64,000 bases of DNA. Source: Armatimonadota bacterium (GTDB lineage: Bacteria; Armatimonadota; HRBIN16). The stretch's first letter is position 1, and each line of letters opens with the position of its first letter. The stretch spans positions 1 through 64,000 of the forward strand of contig BPGT01000004.1 of the NCBI GenBank assembly GCA_026003175.1, written 5' to 3'. Made by a program: the position numbers and the translations under genes. Below are positions 8,533 to 16,450 of the stretch, in pieces. The notes below the pieces were generated by a model. That model worked only from the letters and a program-made list of their open reading frames with translations, was not told the DNA's origin and did not search any database.

Positions 8533-8673
8533 TCAGTGGAAAGGGAGGAAACTGTCTCTTTTACCCCCCCCCCTCATGTCGGAGGAGGCGAAGAGCGGAG
8601 CGGCTACCTGCACGGTGAGGCTCAGGATGCACACGGTAGCCAGTGTGCGCAGATACGGAAAGCGTCGTAACAT
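8533..8673 (-). CDS. Signal-peptide leader of the Ig-like surface protein (out of frame)
   Basis: From ATG 8673, downstream of a GGAGGG site, the frame reads a basic start (MLRRFPYLRTL) then ATVCILSLTVQVAAPLFA, a convincing signal peptide. It runs into the G10 run and stops at 8533. The downstream frame open to 8573 continues the expected linker. With nine or twelve G the two frames fuse. I read this as the 5' end of the gene at 6516-8384, split by slippage, mutation or an assembly error. Confidence 0.65.
   Translation of the reverse strand: MLRRFPYLRTLATVCILSLTVQVAAPLFASSDMRGGGKRDSFLPFH
8564..8573 (-). repeat. Poly-G run of ten inside a coding region (possible phase switch)
   Basis: Ten C on the plus strand equals ten G in the coding strand, directly after the signal-peptide region (…DMR then G-run then VKETVSS). 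Lengths of 9 or 12 restore a continuous frame; 10 does not. Confidence 0.9.
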
Positions 8674-8829
8674 TTTGGTAAGCACCCTCCTTTGTAATGT
8701 TGTGAAAAGCCCTCTTGAGATTTTCGCCACACTGCGGGAGCTGCGCTACTGGCTACAGTATAGCACCTCCCTACATGGTTGTCAAGCATTTTGGCGGGGG
8801 CGTGGGGAAAATTTTTTCTAAAGATTCCA

Positions 8830-9340
8830 CCTCTCCCCCTTCCCCTCTCCTGCGAGGAGAGGGGAGCCGCGCGTCGGGCGCCCCCTTCCCTTGTAGGGAA
8901 GGGGAGCAGGGGGTTAGGTTACCAGACTTTAACCTCTCCCCCTTCCCCTCTCCTGCGAGGAGAGGGGAGCCGCGCATCGGGCGCCCCCTTCCCTTGTAGG
9001 GAAGGGGGGCAGGGGGTTAGGTTACCAAACTTTAACCTCTCCCCCTTCCCCTCTCCTGCGAGGAGAGGGGAGCCGCGCGTCGGACGCCCCCTTCCCTTGT
9101 AGGGAAGGGGAGCAGGGGGTTAGGTTACCAGACTTTAACCTCTCCCCCTTCCCCTCTCCTGCGAGGAGAGGGGAGCCGCGCATCGGGCGCCCCCTTCCCT
9201 TGTAGGGAAGGGGGGCAGGGGGTTAGGTTACCAAACTTTAACCTCTCCCCCTTCCCCTCTCCTGCGAGGAGAGGGGAGCCGCGCGTCGGACGCCCCCTTC
9301 CCTTGTAGGGAAGGGGGTCAGGGGGTTAGGTTGCAACACC
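8830..9340. repeat. Tandem array, five copies of a 103-bp unit
   Basis: Units start at 8830, 8933, 9036, 9139 and 9242, an exact 103-bp period. Two variants tend to alternate (CCAGACTT versus CCAAACTT junctions; GGGGAGCAG versus GGGGGGCAG), so the array grew in 206-bp steps. Each unit has the two hairpins described at 5222. It lies at the other side of the DNA inserted between the two membrane-gene pairs. Confidence 0.9.
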
Positions 9341-9368
9341 AACGGCTCGGCGGGAGCCTCGCCCTCCA
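9334..9368. repeat. Dispersed repeat fragment
   Basis: The stretch CACCAACGGCTCGGCGGGAG followed by CCTCGCCCTCCAC recurs inverted at the right edge of the window (63936-63970), and a part (GGAGCCTCGCCCTCC) recurs near 35298. It sits between the 103-bp array and the end of the 9402 gene. Confidence 0.75.
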
Positions 9369-9401
9369 CAAGGCGAAAAAGAGGTGCATCCGCTACAGTC
9401 T

Positions 9402-10256
9402 TTACAGCTCCCTGTCAAAAAATGCGCCGCGTTCCAGCGAGAGCCAGAAGCGCAGTCCTACTGCAATCGCGCCGACCATCATGCCGAACCACATGCCCCG
9501 CACCGCCGCCGAGTTGGCGATGTACAGCACCCACTGCGCCATCACAGGCAGCTGCAGGAAAGAGGGCAGCCCGTGCGTGAGCCACAGCCCAATCGGTATC
9601 TGACCTAACATCACGATAAACGCCGAGGTCATCATCAATGCCGCTTCACCCGACTTCACCCGGAAGGCGCGGTAGGAGGCGGTCGCCATGTGGAACGCCA
9701 GCAGCGAGAAGACCGTCGAGCTCATCGGGCGAAGCAGGTAGTTAAACACCACGTCGTTTGCCTCTTTTAGCCAGCCGCTTTGCGCACCGTAGCCCAGCCC
9801 TGCCACGATGCCTCCACCTACTGCAAGGAAGAAGAACACACTGCCGTACCACTCCGGGCGACGGCGGCGGATGTTGCTCGAGTGCACCATCGCCAGGCTG
9901 ATCAGTCCCATACCCCACGCCATAGCCCCCAGCACGATGAAGAAGTTATTCACGGAGGTAATCCAGTCGGACAGGTAGGTGGTGGGGCCCGCGCTGATGC
10001 GGTCGCCCGGGCGCAGCAGCGAAGGCTCTACCTGTTCGGGCGCGCCGGTAGGACGTTCGCGATACACCTTCAAGGTCGGCTCTACGGGTATTTGCCGTTC
10101 CTGTCCGTCTACCCGCAGGGTGAGAACATCCGTGGTAACCGCCACCACCTCGCCGCGCACGGTGTGCCAGGGCACAGTAGGCGGTACCACGAACTCCAGA
10201 AAATAATACAGCCCCGCCAGAAAGGTCACCAGCGCTATCAATCGGCGTTTGCTCAT
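9402..10256 (-). CDS. Membrane protein of the DUF6754-associated module
   Basis: The 284-aa product has an N-terminal membrane helix (residues 7-24) and a ~70-aa extracytoplasmic beta-like domain (WHTVRGEVVAVTTDVLTLRV, then LLRPGDRISAG), followed by about six membrane segments. The small soluble domain resembles an OB/SH3-like fold by pattern only. It starts three bases after the stop of the DUF6754 gene. It is the second gene of the split membrane module. The function is unknown. Confidence 0.75.
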   Translation of the reverse strand: MSKRRLIALVTFLAGLYYFLEFVVPPTVPWHTVRGEVVAVTTDVLTLRVDGQERQIPVEPTLKVYRERPTGAPEQVEPSLLRPGDRISAGPTTYLSDWITSVNNFFIVLGAMAWGMGLISLAMVHSSNIRRRRPEWYGSVFFFLAVGGGIVAGLGYGAQSGWLKEANDVVFNYLLRPMSSTVFSLLAFHMATASYRAFRVKSGEAALMMTSAFIVMLGQIPIGLWLTHGLPSFLQLPVMAQWVLYIANSAAVRGMWFGMMVGAIAVGLRFWLSLERGAFFDREL

Positions 10257-10258
10257 GG

Positions 10259-11035
10259 CTACCGGTACACCCCTATCAGTTGTACAAACAGGTTCTGGCT
10301 ACCCAGTAGAGTAGTGCTCAACGCGCCGAGCAGAATCACCGCCAGCACAATAATCTTGGAGTAGTCCTGCCCGATGAGGCTGCCCAGCATGGTGGGGTCG
10401 CGCGTGAGGTACGCGCTGGCGGCGTACAGCTCCTCGCCGATGACAGTGTAATCGCAGCTGGCGATGAAGAAGGGTACCTGAAAGTACTGGTCGGTTCCTG
10501 CTATCTGGATGGCTCCAGTGCGCTGTCCGGGTTCGGTGAGCAAGAGCGAGGTGTAGTCATACATGCCGAAGAAGAAGTGGGCGGCGGTCTTCTCCCGCTC
10601 CATCACGTTGGCGGTCGCCAGCGCGAGCTGGTCGCCCGACGCCGCAAGGAAGCGGATATCTTCGGCGTTGAAGAGGTCAGGACGTCCCGCCTGCGTGTAC
10701 GCCTGCTTGACAATATCCTCCGCCACCGGCACGACTACCGGTATCGCGGTGGTGACAATCACGCGCGATCCCATCTGCGCCGCCTTACGCGCCACATAGC
10801 CCAGCACGCCCAGCGCCGCCAGCGTGCCCACGTTCTGCACCTCCCCGACGCCCGGATGGAAAATCATCGGGCGCCCCATTTCGGTTGCCCGTCCAATGGC
10901 TTCGTCTATTTCGTTCAAACCGGGGATGCGGCGGATGAACCCCGCTTTACCGCGCCGCGCAGTAAAAATCTTCCACAGGATCAGTGTGGAAAAAAGCACT
11001 ATCGCCACGAAAATCTGCAGGCTAGCATGTTCCAT
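10259..11035 (-). CDS. DUF6754-like membrane protein
   Basis: The 258-aa protein has membrane helices at residues 5-22 and at about 228-252. Its core carries the pattern I recall for DUF6754: RPMIFHPGVGEVQNVGTLAA, GRPDLFNAEDIRFLA, AIQIAGTDQYFQVPFFIASC and ASAYLTRDPTMLGSLIGQD. The family's function is unknown. The ATG at 11035 follows AGGAG by six bases. That ribosome site lies inside the truncated end of the upstream PIN-toxin gene, so the 5' boundary of the module is a rearrangement joint. Confidence 0.8.
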   Translation of the reverse strand: MEHASLQIFVAIVLFSTLILWKIFTARRGKAGFIRRIPGLNEIDEAIGRATEMGRPMIFHPGVGEVQNVGTLAALGVLGYVARKAAQMGSRVIVTTAIPVVVPVAEDIVKQAYTQAGRPDLFNAEDIRFLAASGDQLALATANVMEREKTAAHFFFGMYDYTSLLLTEPGQRTGAIQIAGTDQYFQVPFFIASCDYTVIGEELYAASAYLTRDPTMLGSLIGQDYSKIIVLAVILLGALSTTLLGSQNLFVQLIGVYR

Positions 11036-11321
11036 CCGTTGCTCCTATGGGAAAACCTGATTGTTCCAGTAGTGACCGCACTCGCGCGGCGGCTCGCGCT
11101 GCTTCTGTATCCAACGGTAACACTGAAACCGTTTCAAGCAAGCGGTTCAATTGGGCACGGCGACGATTAGGAGATGCCGACCGGGCGATGCCGACTTCCA
11201 GCTCATATACGGTGATTGTTGAAAGAGCAACCTCAGATGGCGGTACGCTAAACAGATGTTCTGCTACACGTCCTTGTCCCTTGAAAAAGTATATAACGAT
11301 GTTTGTGTCTAGCAAGAACAT
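11022..11321 (-). CDS. PIN-domain toxin (VapC-like), C-terminally truncated
   Basis: MFLLDTNIVIYFFKGQG and STITVYELEVGIARS are PIN-domain motifs with the first acidic residues (LDTN, the E of YELE). The protein ends SGFPIGATDGTC at 99 aa, whereas the family runs to about 130 aa and continues with GxxD and an LVTxN segment. At least one metal-binding acidic residue is therefore missing and ribonuclease activity is doubtful. The stop falls inside the start region of the DUF6754 gene. It begins one base after the antitoxin stop. Confidence 0.8.
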   Translation of the reverse strand: MFLLDTNIVIYFFKGQGRVAEHLFSVPPSEVALSTITVYELEVGIARSASPNRRRAQLNRLLETVSVLPLDTEAARAAARVRSLLEQSGFPIGATDGTC

Positions 11322-11322
11322 C

Positions 11323-11559
11323 TTACAAAGCCTCACGAGGCGACTGTTTTGTGAGTGATGCTCTCAGATCCTCTGGGTCGGGGAAATCAGTCCACGTCCC
11401 TGCGAAGCAAAGGATGTCTTCCGACCACTCTGTTAGAGCACGATGACGCAATAGCTCTGTAATATACTGGGACAAAGTAACCCCTTTTTTGTCTGCTTGC
11501 CTGCGCAGACGCGCTTCCGTTTCGGCATCGATCTCGATAACAATGCTACGCGCCGCCAT
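11323..11559 (-). CDS. VapB-like antitoxin
   Basis: This 78-aa protein begins MAARSIVIEIDAETEARLRR, a ribbon-helix-helix type N-terminus (beta strand, then helix with KKGVTLSQYITELL). The C-terminal tail should cover the toxin. The ATG at 11559 was chosen for its nine-base distance to AGGGGG; an ATG at 11568 is possible. It is coupled to the PIN gene. Confidence 0.85.
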   Translation of the reverse strand: MAARSIVIEIDAETEARLRRQADKKGVTLSQYITELLRHRALTEWSEDILCFAGTWTDFPDPEDLRASLTKQSPREAL

Positions 11560-11639
11560 CGTGTTCATCCCCCTTTTCGCTCGCTGCGTCTCATTATAGC
11601 ACAAATGCCACATGGCTGCAGCGATTAAAGCTTTTCTCT

Positions 11640-14600
11640 CTACCTCAACGTTTCCACCATCTTCACCGGCGAAGCCAACTTGATGATGGGCTCCCCCCAC
11701 GATGCCCAGTCGGCGGTGGAGTCGTCTTTGGTACCCACGTCCGCGATCAGACGCAGGCGGACGGTTTGTCCGGCAAAGGGGGTGAGGTCAGCTCGAATCT
11801 CGCGCCACGCGCCCTGCACACCGGTTGCCTCCGCCAGACGATGCACCCTGCCTTGTGCGTCTATCAATTCTACACGGAACAGCACGCCGTCGCTGGCGTC
11901 TCCGCCATCGCGCAGCCCGATGAAAGAATGGAACAGACATGGTGCGTCGGGTAGCTGCAGGGGCTTCAGTTCTGCCCACGTATAGCCCACGCCGCCGATG
12001 TAAGGAGGGTGCATGAAGATGCCTTTCTTTGCCACTCCGCCGACAGGCAAATCGCCCGTGTAGTAGATCGCTCCTGTGCCGCCAGGGTCGGGTATCTCCT
12101 TCTCGCCTCGTCGTGCGATGCCCCACATCGCCACTGTGTTGGTTAACTCTGCCAGTACGGGTTGTGTCTCTACGAGGCGCAGGCGCAGTACGGTACGATG
12201 CGGTGAGATGCCGTTGCGCAGGGTGATGCCCAGCGTAGCTTCCGAGCCAGTCGGTGCGTCGCTCTCCACCCGGAGGTCTATCTGCGAGGGCAGTTTGCTT
12301 CCTTCTACGCTGAGCGACGATGGTGAGATGCGCCAGCCCTCCGAGATAGTGAACTCCAGCGTGAGTTTTTCGTTGCTTTTGGGGATGATACGCCATGCGG
12401 GTATCAGGTGCAGAAGGTTTGGGGTTTGCCAGCCGCCTGTTTGCCATCGCCAGCGCACAGGTTCCGCGACGCGCAGCAGGGTTTCTCGTGCCTCATTGCC
12501 CGATCGGGCGCGTACCAGCACCGTGTCGCCCGGGCGCAAATCGGTGTCTATGCGCACTACTCCCTCTGCGTACTTGCCGTTTTCCACCTGCCACTGCGCC
12601 TGAGCAATGCCCTGTAGTTTGACCACCACCGTGCCGCCCGCGATGACTTCCGTTCGTTCCGGCACGATGCTCCAGGTTCGCTTGCCGGAGAACCCCAGCA
12701 CGTAGCGTATCGCCCCGGGCACAGGTTCTACCCAGGTGCTTTCTCCGCTATCATGGGTGTTCGGTCTGGCGAGTTCCTTGCCTTCCACGTCGTACGCCCG
12801 GCATGACACCAGCGCGCCCTGCACGCCAAATGGACGACCGATGCGAAACCGCTCTTTGCCGCTGATGTGAATCACCTGCAAGCGGTTGGGAGCAAGGCGT
12901 GTGATCGCCACACCACCGTCCGAGTCTGCTTCCGATGTGCTGAACAGCTCGCCGCGTCCATCCAGGTAAACATAGGCGTCACTGCGCAGGTAGTCCACCT
13001 TACGTCCGTCCAGAAGCGCAGAGTAGCTCAGCAGTTGCCCTTTCTGGTATGCCAGCCACCCTGCAGGAGGCAGTGTGAACGTCCGCGAGCCGATGGCTAC
13101 CCGCCACTCTTCGGAGGGATGGTCGTTGAGCCAGAGCTTCAGTCCGTTGGGGTATTCCACATATAGCTGACGGCGCGTGCGCGGCAGGTCACGGATGACC
13201 GCTTCGGAGACGCTCACCAGCTTCGCGCCGTCCCAGTAGGCGATTCGCGCAGGGGGTAGCAGCCCATATCGTGCCTGCACCTGCTGCAGCATGTAGTAGG
13301 AACGGCAGGTGCGTTCGATACCGTGTTCCTCCTCTACTAGCCAGCCGATGTGCCCGTAGGCGAGAGTGTGCAGCAGGAAACGGTCTATGGCACGGTCGAT
13401 GTTCTCCGGTGCGCGCCAGTTGGGGATGGCATCACAGAAGAACGAGGTCCACGCCATACCAATGTCGCACTCTCTGGTGTGAATCTGGTAGAGGTCGAAC
13501 ACAGGCAGTAACGGCTCTACAGCCAGTGGACGACCGTTGTACGCCAGCGCATAGTTGCCATCCGCTAAGCCCGCGTACATCCACTGATACGTGCCCTCCG
13601 AGAAGATAGGACCGCCGTACACGTGCGAATCGTTGCGCAGCAGCTCGCCGTAAGCATAGAAGGTTTGCGCAAAGGTTCCCGCTCCGGGCACACGGGCATC
13701 GTAGTCGGTATACCACCAGGGCTGTACGGCGGTATGCACATCGGTGTACGCGCTGTTGGGGTTGTACTTTGCTTTGATTTGCGGGGCAAGCAAGGCGTCG
13801 AACTCCACCGCCTTCAGCGGTTTCAACGCCCAGTTGCGTGGCCATGCGGGGCGCCATTCACCGTCGGGCTGGCGCTGCACGAAGTCGGGGTTCCAGTGTT
13901 CGTTCACTGGGGCAAAGTCGCAGTAGTTGGTGTACAACCCGCTGAGCCAGCCCAGCGAACGCTGGTGTGCCACGTAACGTCTGAGCGCTTCATCGCCGCC
14001 TTTGCCGGGAGCCGCGCGGGTGCGCAGGGTAAAACTCTCCCCTCCATCGCGCCACGAGATCTCATGATTGCACTGGATGAGCTTCTCGATGCCGTACGCA
14101 CGTAGCATCCGGCTGCGCTTCATCTGTTTCTCGTAATCGTCAGGTCCCCACGACTCCTGCCAGAGCCTGTCTGCCGCCATCTTCGCGTGCAGCCCCACCG
14201 GGTTGGCGATAGTGGGCAACACCTCTTCGAAGGTTGGCGAGACGGTGAGGAACAGCCGTTCAAACATTGGGTTGCGCGTGCCGTCGGTTTTGGGGTGGTA
14301 GCGTATCCCTCCGTGGATCCGGGCGACCTCCCCAGCGGCGTACTCCGCGCCGTACGGCTCCGAGCCGTTGGAGCGATACCAGTCCAGCCACAGCGAGGTG
14401 AACAGCCAGCGGTTGCCCGCGCGCGAGAGCAACACTGTCGGGTGCGAGCTACCATAGGTGATATAGGGGATATACATCGCACGCGGCTGCTGTACGCCTG
14501 TGAACTGTCCGAGGTGCAGTTCGGTTGCCTGCGCCGTGCGATTAATCACATCGATAATCAGCGACTTCTGTCTTATCTGCAGGCGCAGGGTTGTGCCGTC

Positions 14601-15611
14601 GTCGTACTCGGCGGTAACGCCCTCTGCTTGCTGGCGTACGCTCTTCAACGTGGTCGGTGCTTTTTCCCCACCGAATCGCACGCCTGCTTCCGCGATTTGC
14701 CCCACCTTTTTGTCGTTCCACTCCGTGTGGATGCCGTTCAAGCCTTGTTTGGCGTCGAATCGGTAGACGAGTTTGCCATCTTTGCCCTCATAGACGAAGG
14801 CGAAGCGATTTTGCCCTTCCGCCACGAGACGATTCTTATGCTCGCCGCTGAGATGCATCGGCAAGATGGTCAGCTCGCGGGTAGGGAAGGGGAGCTTACC
14901 CCGTCCAGTGTTCGCGCCCGGAGACTGCCCATCGAGCAGCGTCAGGTTGCGCTGAGGGCGTGGGGCGAACTGCAGGGGATGAAGCTCTTCGCGGTAGAAG
15001 CGCACCGAGTCCAGAAAAATCTCGCGCCAGTCGCTTTGCCAGCCGCCCGCGACCTCAATACGCACCATCTGCGCCGGGGAGCGGATGCCTGCAGGCAGTT
15101 TGCGGTGCAGGAGCCACCATTCTTTCCACTCTACACTGGCGACGTGCACGGGATGTTCGGTACCTGCGGCATCACGTACCACCACCACAATCTGCACGGG
15201 CGGCGTGTCGGGCGGATTTTCCCAGCTCCAGCGGTTGCCGTACACCCACAGCTCCACGCAATCTGCACCGTCCGATATGGGCACGGGGGCGGGCGGGATC
15301 ATCACAATACGCGGTGCGGAGTTACTCTGTCCGTTGCCCTTATAACGCAATTTAGCAACAGGGCGGTCCCATACGTTCTGGGCGCGGCTGAGCTGTAAGG
15401 TGGCTCCCGCACCGTTGAGAGCCTCCATCTTCCAGCCATGCAGGTTGTCAAAAGTGAGGGTGGGTGGGGCAGGTTCCTGTCGGTTTGCCCACACCATCTC
15501 GTATGGGCGTTCGCCCGGCTTTTCATTGGGGTCCAGCTCTGGCATCACTGTTTGACTCATGGCAGAGACTCCTGTGTAGAATATCAGTACAAGCGTCCAC
15601 CAGCCTTTCAT
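11640..15611 (-). CDS. Large secreted glycoside-hydrolase-like protein
   Basis: This 1323-aa protein starts MKGWWTLVLIFYTGVSAMSQ, a signal peptide preceded by GGAGG at six bases. The N-terminal ~250 residues look like a jelly-roll carbohydrate-binding module (HGWKMEALNGAG, WSWENPPD). Residues ~530-900 look like a TIM-barrel hydrolase (ESWGPDDYEKQMKRSRMLRA, YTNYCDFAPVNEHWNPDF, AYTDVHTAVQPWW, GPIFSEGTYQWMYAG). Several Asp/Glu in DVHT, FSEG and VEEEHG could be catalytic. A C-terminal NPCBM-like module follows (GGVGYTWAELKP, LFHSFIGLRDGGDASDGV). It probably degrades a complex polysaccharide or glycoprotein; I cannot give the GH family. Confidence 0.75.
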   Translation of the reverse strand: MKGWWTLVLIFYTGVSAMSQTVMPELDPNEKPGERPYEMVWANRQEPAPPTLTFDNLHGWKMEALNGAGATLQLSRAQNVWDRPVAKLRYKGNGQSNSAPRIVMIPPAPVPISDGADCVELWVYGNRWSWENPPDTPPVQIVVVVRDAAGTEHPVHVASVEWKEWWLLHRKLPAGIRSPAQMVRIEVAGGWQSDWREIFLDSVRFYREELHPLQFAPRPQRNLTLLDGQSPGANTGRGKLPFPTRELTILPMHLSGEHKNRLVAEGQNRFAFVYEGKDGKLVYRFDAKQGLNGIHTEWNDKKVGQIAEAGVRFGGEKAPTTLKSVRQQAEGVTAEYDDGTTLRLQIRQKSLIIDVINRTAQATELHLGQFTGVQQPRAMYIPYITYGSSHPTVLLSRAGNRWLFTSLWLDWYRSNGSEPYGAEYAAGEVARIHGGIRYHPKTDGTRNPMFERLFLTVSPTFEEVLPTIANPVGLHAKMAADRLWQESWGPDDYEKQMKRSRMLRAYGIEKLIQCNHEISWRDGGESFTLRTRAAPGKGGDEALRRYVAHQRSLGWLSGLYTNYCDFAPVNEHWNPDFVQRQPDGEWRPAWPRNWALKPLKAVEFDALLAPQIKAKYNPNSAYTDVHTAVQPWWYTDYDARVPGAGTFAQTFYAYGELLRNDSHVYGGPIFSEGTYQWMYAGLADGNYALAYNGRPLAVEPLLPVFDLYQIHTRECDIGMAWTSFFCDAIPNWRAPENIDRAIDRFLLHTLAYGHIGWLVEEEHGIERTCRSYYMLQQVQARYGLLPPARIAYWDGAKLVSVSEAVIRDLPRTRRQLYVEYPNGLKLWLNDHPSEEWRVAIGSRTFTLPPAGWLAYQKGQLLSYSALLDGRKVDYLRSDAYVYLDGRGELFSTSEADSDGGVAITRLAPNRLQVIHISGKERFRIGRPFGVQGALVSCRAYDVEGKELARPNTHDSGESTWVEPVPGAIRYVLGFSGKRTWSIVPERTEVIAGGTVVVKLQGIAQAQWQVENGKYAEGVVRIDTDLRPGDTVLVRARSGNEARETLLRVAEPVRWRWQTGGWQTPNLLHLIPAWRIIPKSNEKLTLEFTISEGWRISPSSLSVEGSKLPSQIDLRVESDAPTGSEATLGITLRNGISPHRTVLRLRLVETQPVLAELTNTVAMWGIARRGEKEIPDPGGTGAIYYTGDLPVGGVAKKGIFMHPPYIGGVGYTWAELKPLQLPDAPCLFHSFIGLRDGGDASDGVLFRVELIDAQGRVHRLAEATGVQGAWREIRADLTPFAGQTVRLRLIADVGTKDDSTADWASWGEPIIKLASPVKMVETLR

Positions 15612-15672
15612 GCGCGCCCTCCGCCTGGTATATGCTGAGGAAACATTCGCGAGAACAGAAAGGTTTCCTCTA

Positions 15673-15715
15673 CCCCTTGACCCTCGTGCCCGCATACGGT
15701 AAACTGAAAGCACAG
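15673..15715 (+). repeat. 43-bp direct repeat with promoter, copy 1
   Basis: This copy is identical to 16388-16430. It contains TTGACC (15677-15682), a 17-bp spacer and TAAACT (15700-15705), so each copy is a portable promoter. Copy 1 lies 21 bp upstream of the PIN toxin gene start. Confidence 0.95.
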
Positions 15716-15736
15716 GTGAGGGGTGTAACATAAGAA

Positions 15737-16177
15737 GTGAGAATATATCTCGATGTGTGTGCTATCCAGAGACCGCTCGATACTCCAGACCAGATTCGAG
15801 TTGTTCTGGAAGCGGAGGCTGTTTTGGGTATTCTTGCCTTGTGCGCAGTCGGACATCTGGAATTAGTCTCGTCTGATGCGCTGGTGTATGAGTCGGAGAA
15901 GAACCTGCTGCCTGTTCGGAGAGAGCATGCCAGAGCCGTTTTGTCGATGGCAAGGAGCTATGTTGATCTGTCCGATGAAATCAAAGAGAGGGCGGAACGC
16001 TTAACTGTATCAGGCCTTGCTCCAATGGACGCCCTGCACCTGGCGTTTGCAGAAGAGGCAAATGCGGAGTACTTTTGCACGTGCGATGACCGGTTGCTGC
16101 GAAGAGCGAAACAGATAGTAGATTTACATGTGAAGGTGGTCTCGCCGATTGAACTGGTTCAGGAGATAGAGCAATGA
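15737..16177 (+). CDS. PIN-domain toxin
   Basis: The 146-aa product MRIYLDVCAIQRPLD... has the PIN metal-site pattern: D in YLDVC, E in VYESEK, D in GLAPMDALHLA, and TCDDRLL near the end. It is a complete PIN domain, predicted to be an RNase toxin. The start is GTG 15737, with only a weak ribosome site. It comes before its antitoxin and overlaps it by four bases, an order seen in some PIN pairs. The pair lies between two 43-bp repeats and so looks like an inserted cassette. Confidence 0.85.
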   Translation: MRIYLDVCAIQRPLDTPDQIRVVLEAEAVLGILALCAVGHLELVSSDALVYESEKNLLPVRREHARAVLSMARSYVDLSDEIKERAERLTVSGLAPMDALHLAFAEEANAEYFCTCDDRLLRRAKQIVDLHVKVVSPIELVQEIEQ

Positions 16178-16395
16178 CTATGGCAGTCAAACCGCTAGCA
16201 GAGGTGAATCAGCAGGCGCTGCAGATTCTGTATAAGGAACTGGGCGTTGTGAATGCAGTGCGGTTCCTCATGCAGTTCACCACAGGTTTTGGCAACTACG
16301 TTCGGGAACGAGATACCTTGTTTGCTGACAAGAGTCTGCAGGAGATTATCGCGGAGATACAAGGGCCAAAGGAACGGCATACCGACACCCCTTGA
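16174..16395 (+). CDS. Putative antitoxin of the PIN pair
   Basis: The 73-aa, mostly helical protein (VNQQALQILYKELGVVNAVR, then FLMQFTTGFGNYVRERD) starts ATGA over the toxin stop, so it is translationally coupled. Similar small proteins accompany PIN toxins in Cyanobacteria and Armatimonadota. The last residues (KERHTDTP) are encoded by the second 43-bp repeat, so its natural C-terminus may have been replaced by the repeat. Confidence 0.7.
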   Translation: MTMAVKPLAEVNQQALQILYKELGVVNAVRFLMQFTTGFGNYVRERDTLFADKSLQEIIAEIQGPKERHTDTP

Positions 16396-16430
16396 CCCTC
16401 GTGCCCGCATACGGTAAACTGAAAGCACAG
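16388..16430 (+). repeat. 43-bp direct repeat with promoter, copy 2
   Basis: Perfect copy of 15673-15715. TTGACC (16392-16397), 17-bp spacer, TAAACT (16415-16420). It forms the promoter of the HIT gene, with GTAAGGAG as ribosome site after it. Confidence 0.95.
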
Positions 16431-16450
16431 TCGTAAGGAGTTATGCGGGC

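Noticed and set aside
8830-9340. CRISPR array
   Set aside because: The units are contiguous 103-bp tandem copies without unique spacers and no cas gene is present.
14187-15398. 403-codon frame on the plus strand
   Set aside because: Antisense to the 1323-aa secreted protein, which has a signal peptide and ribosome site.
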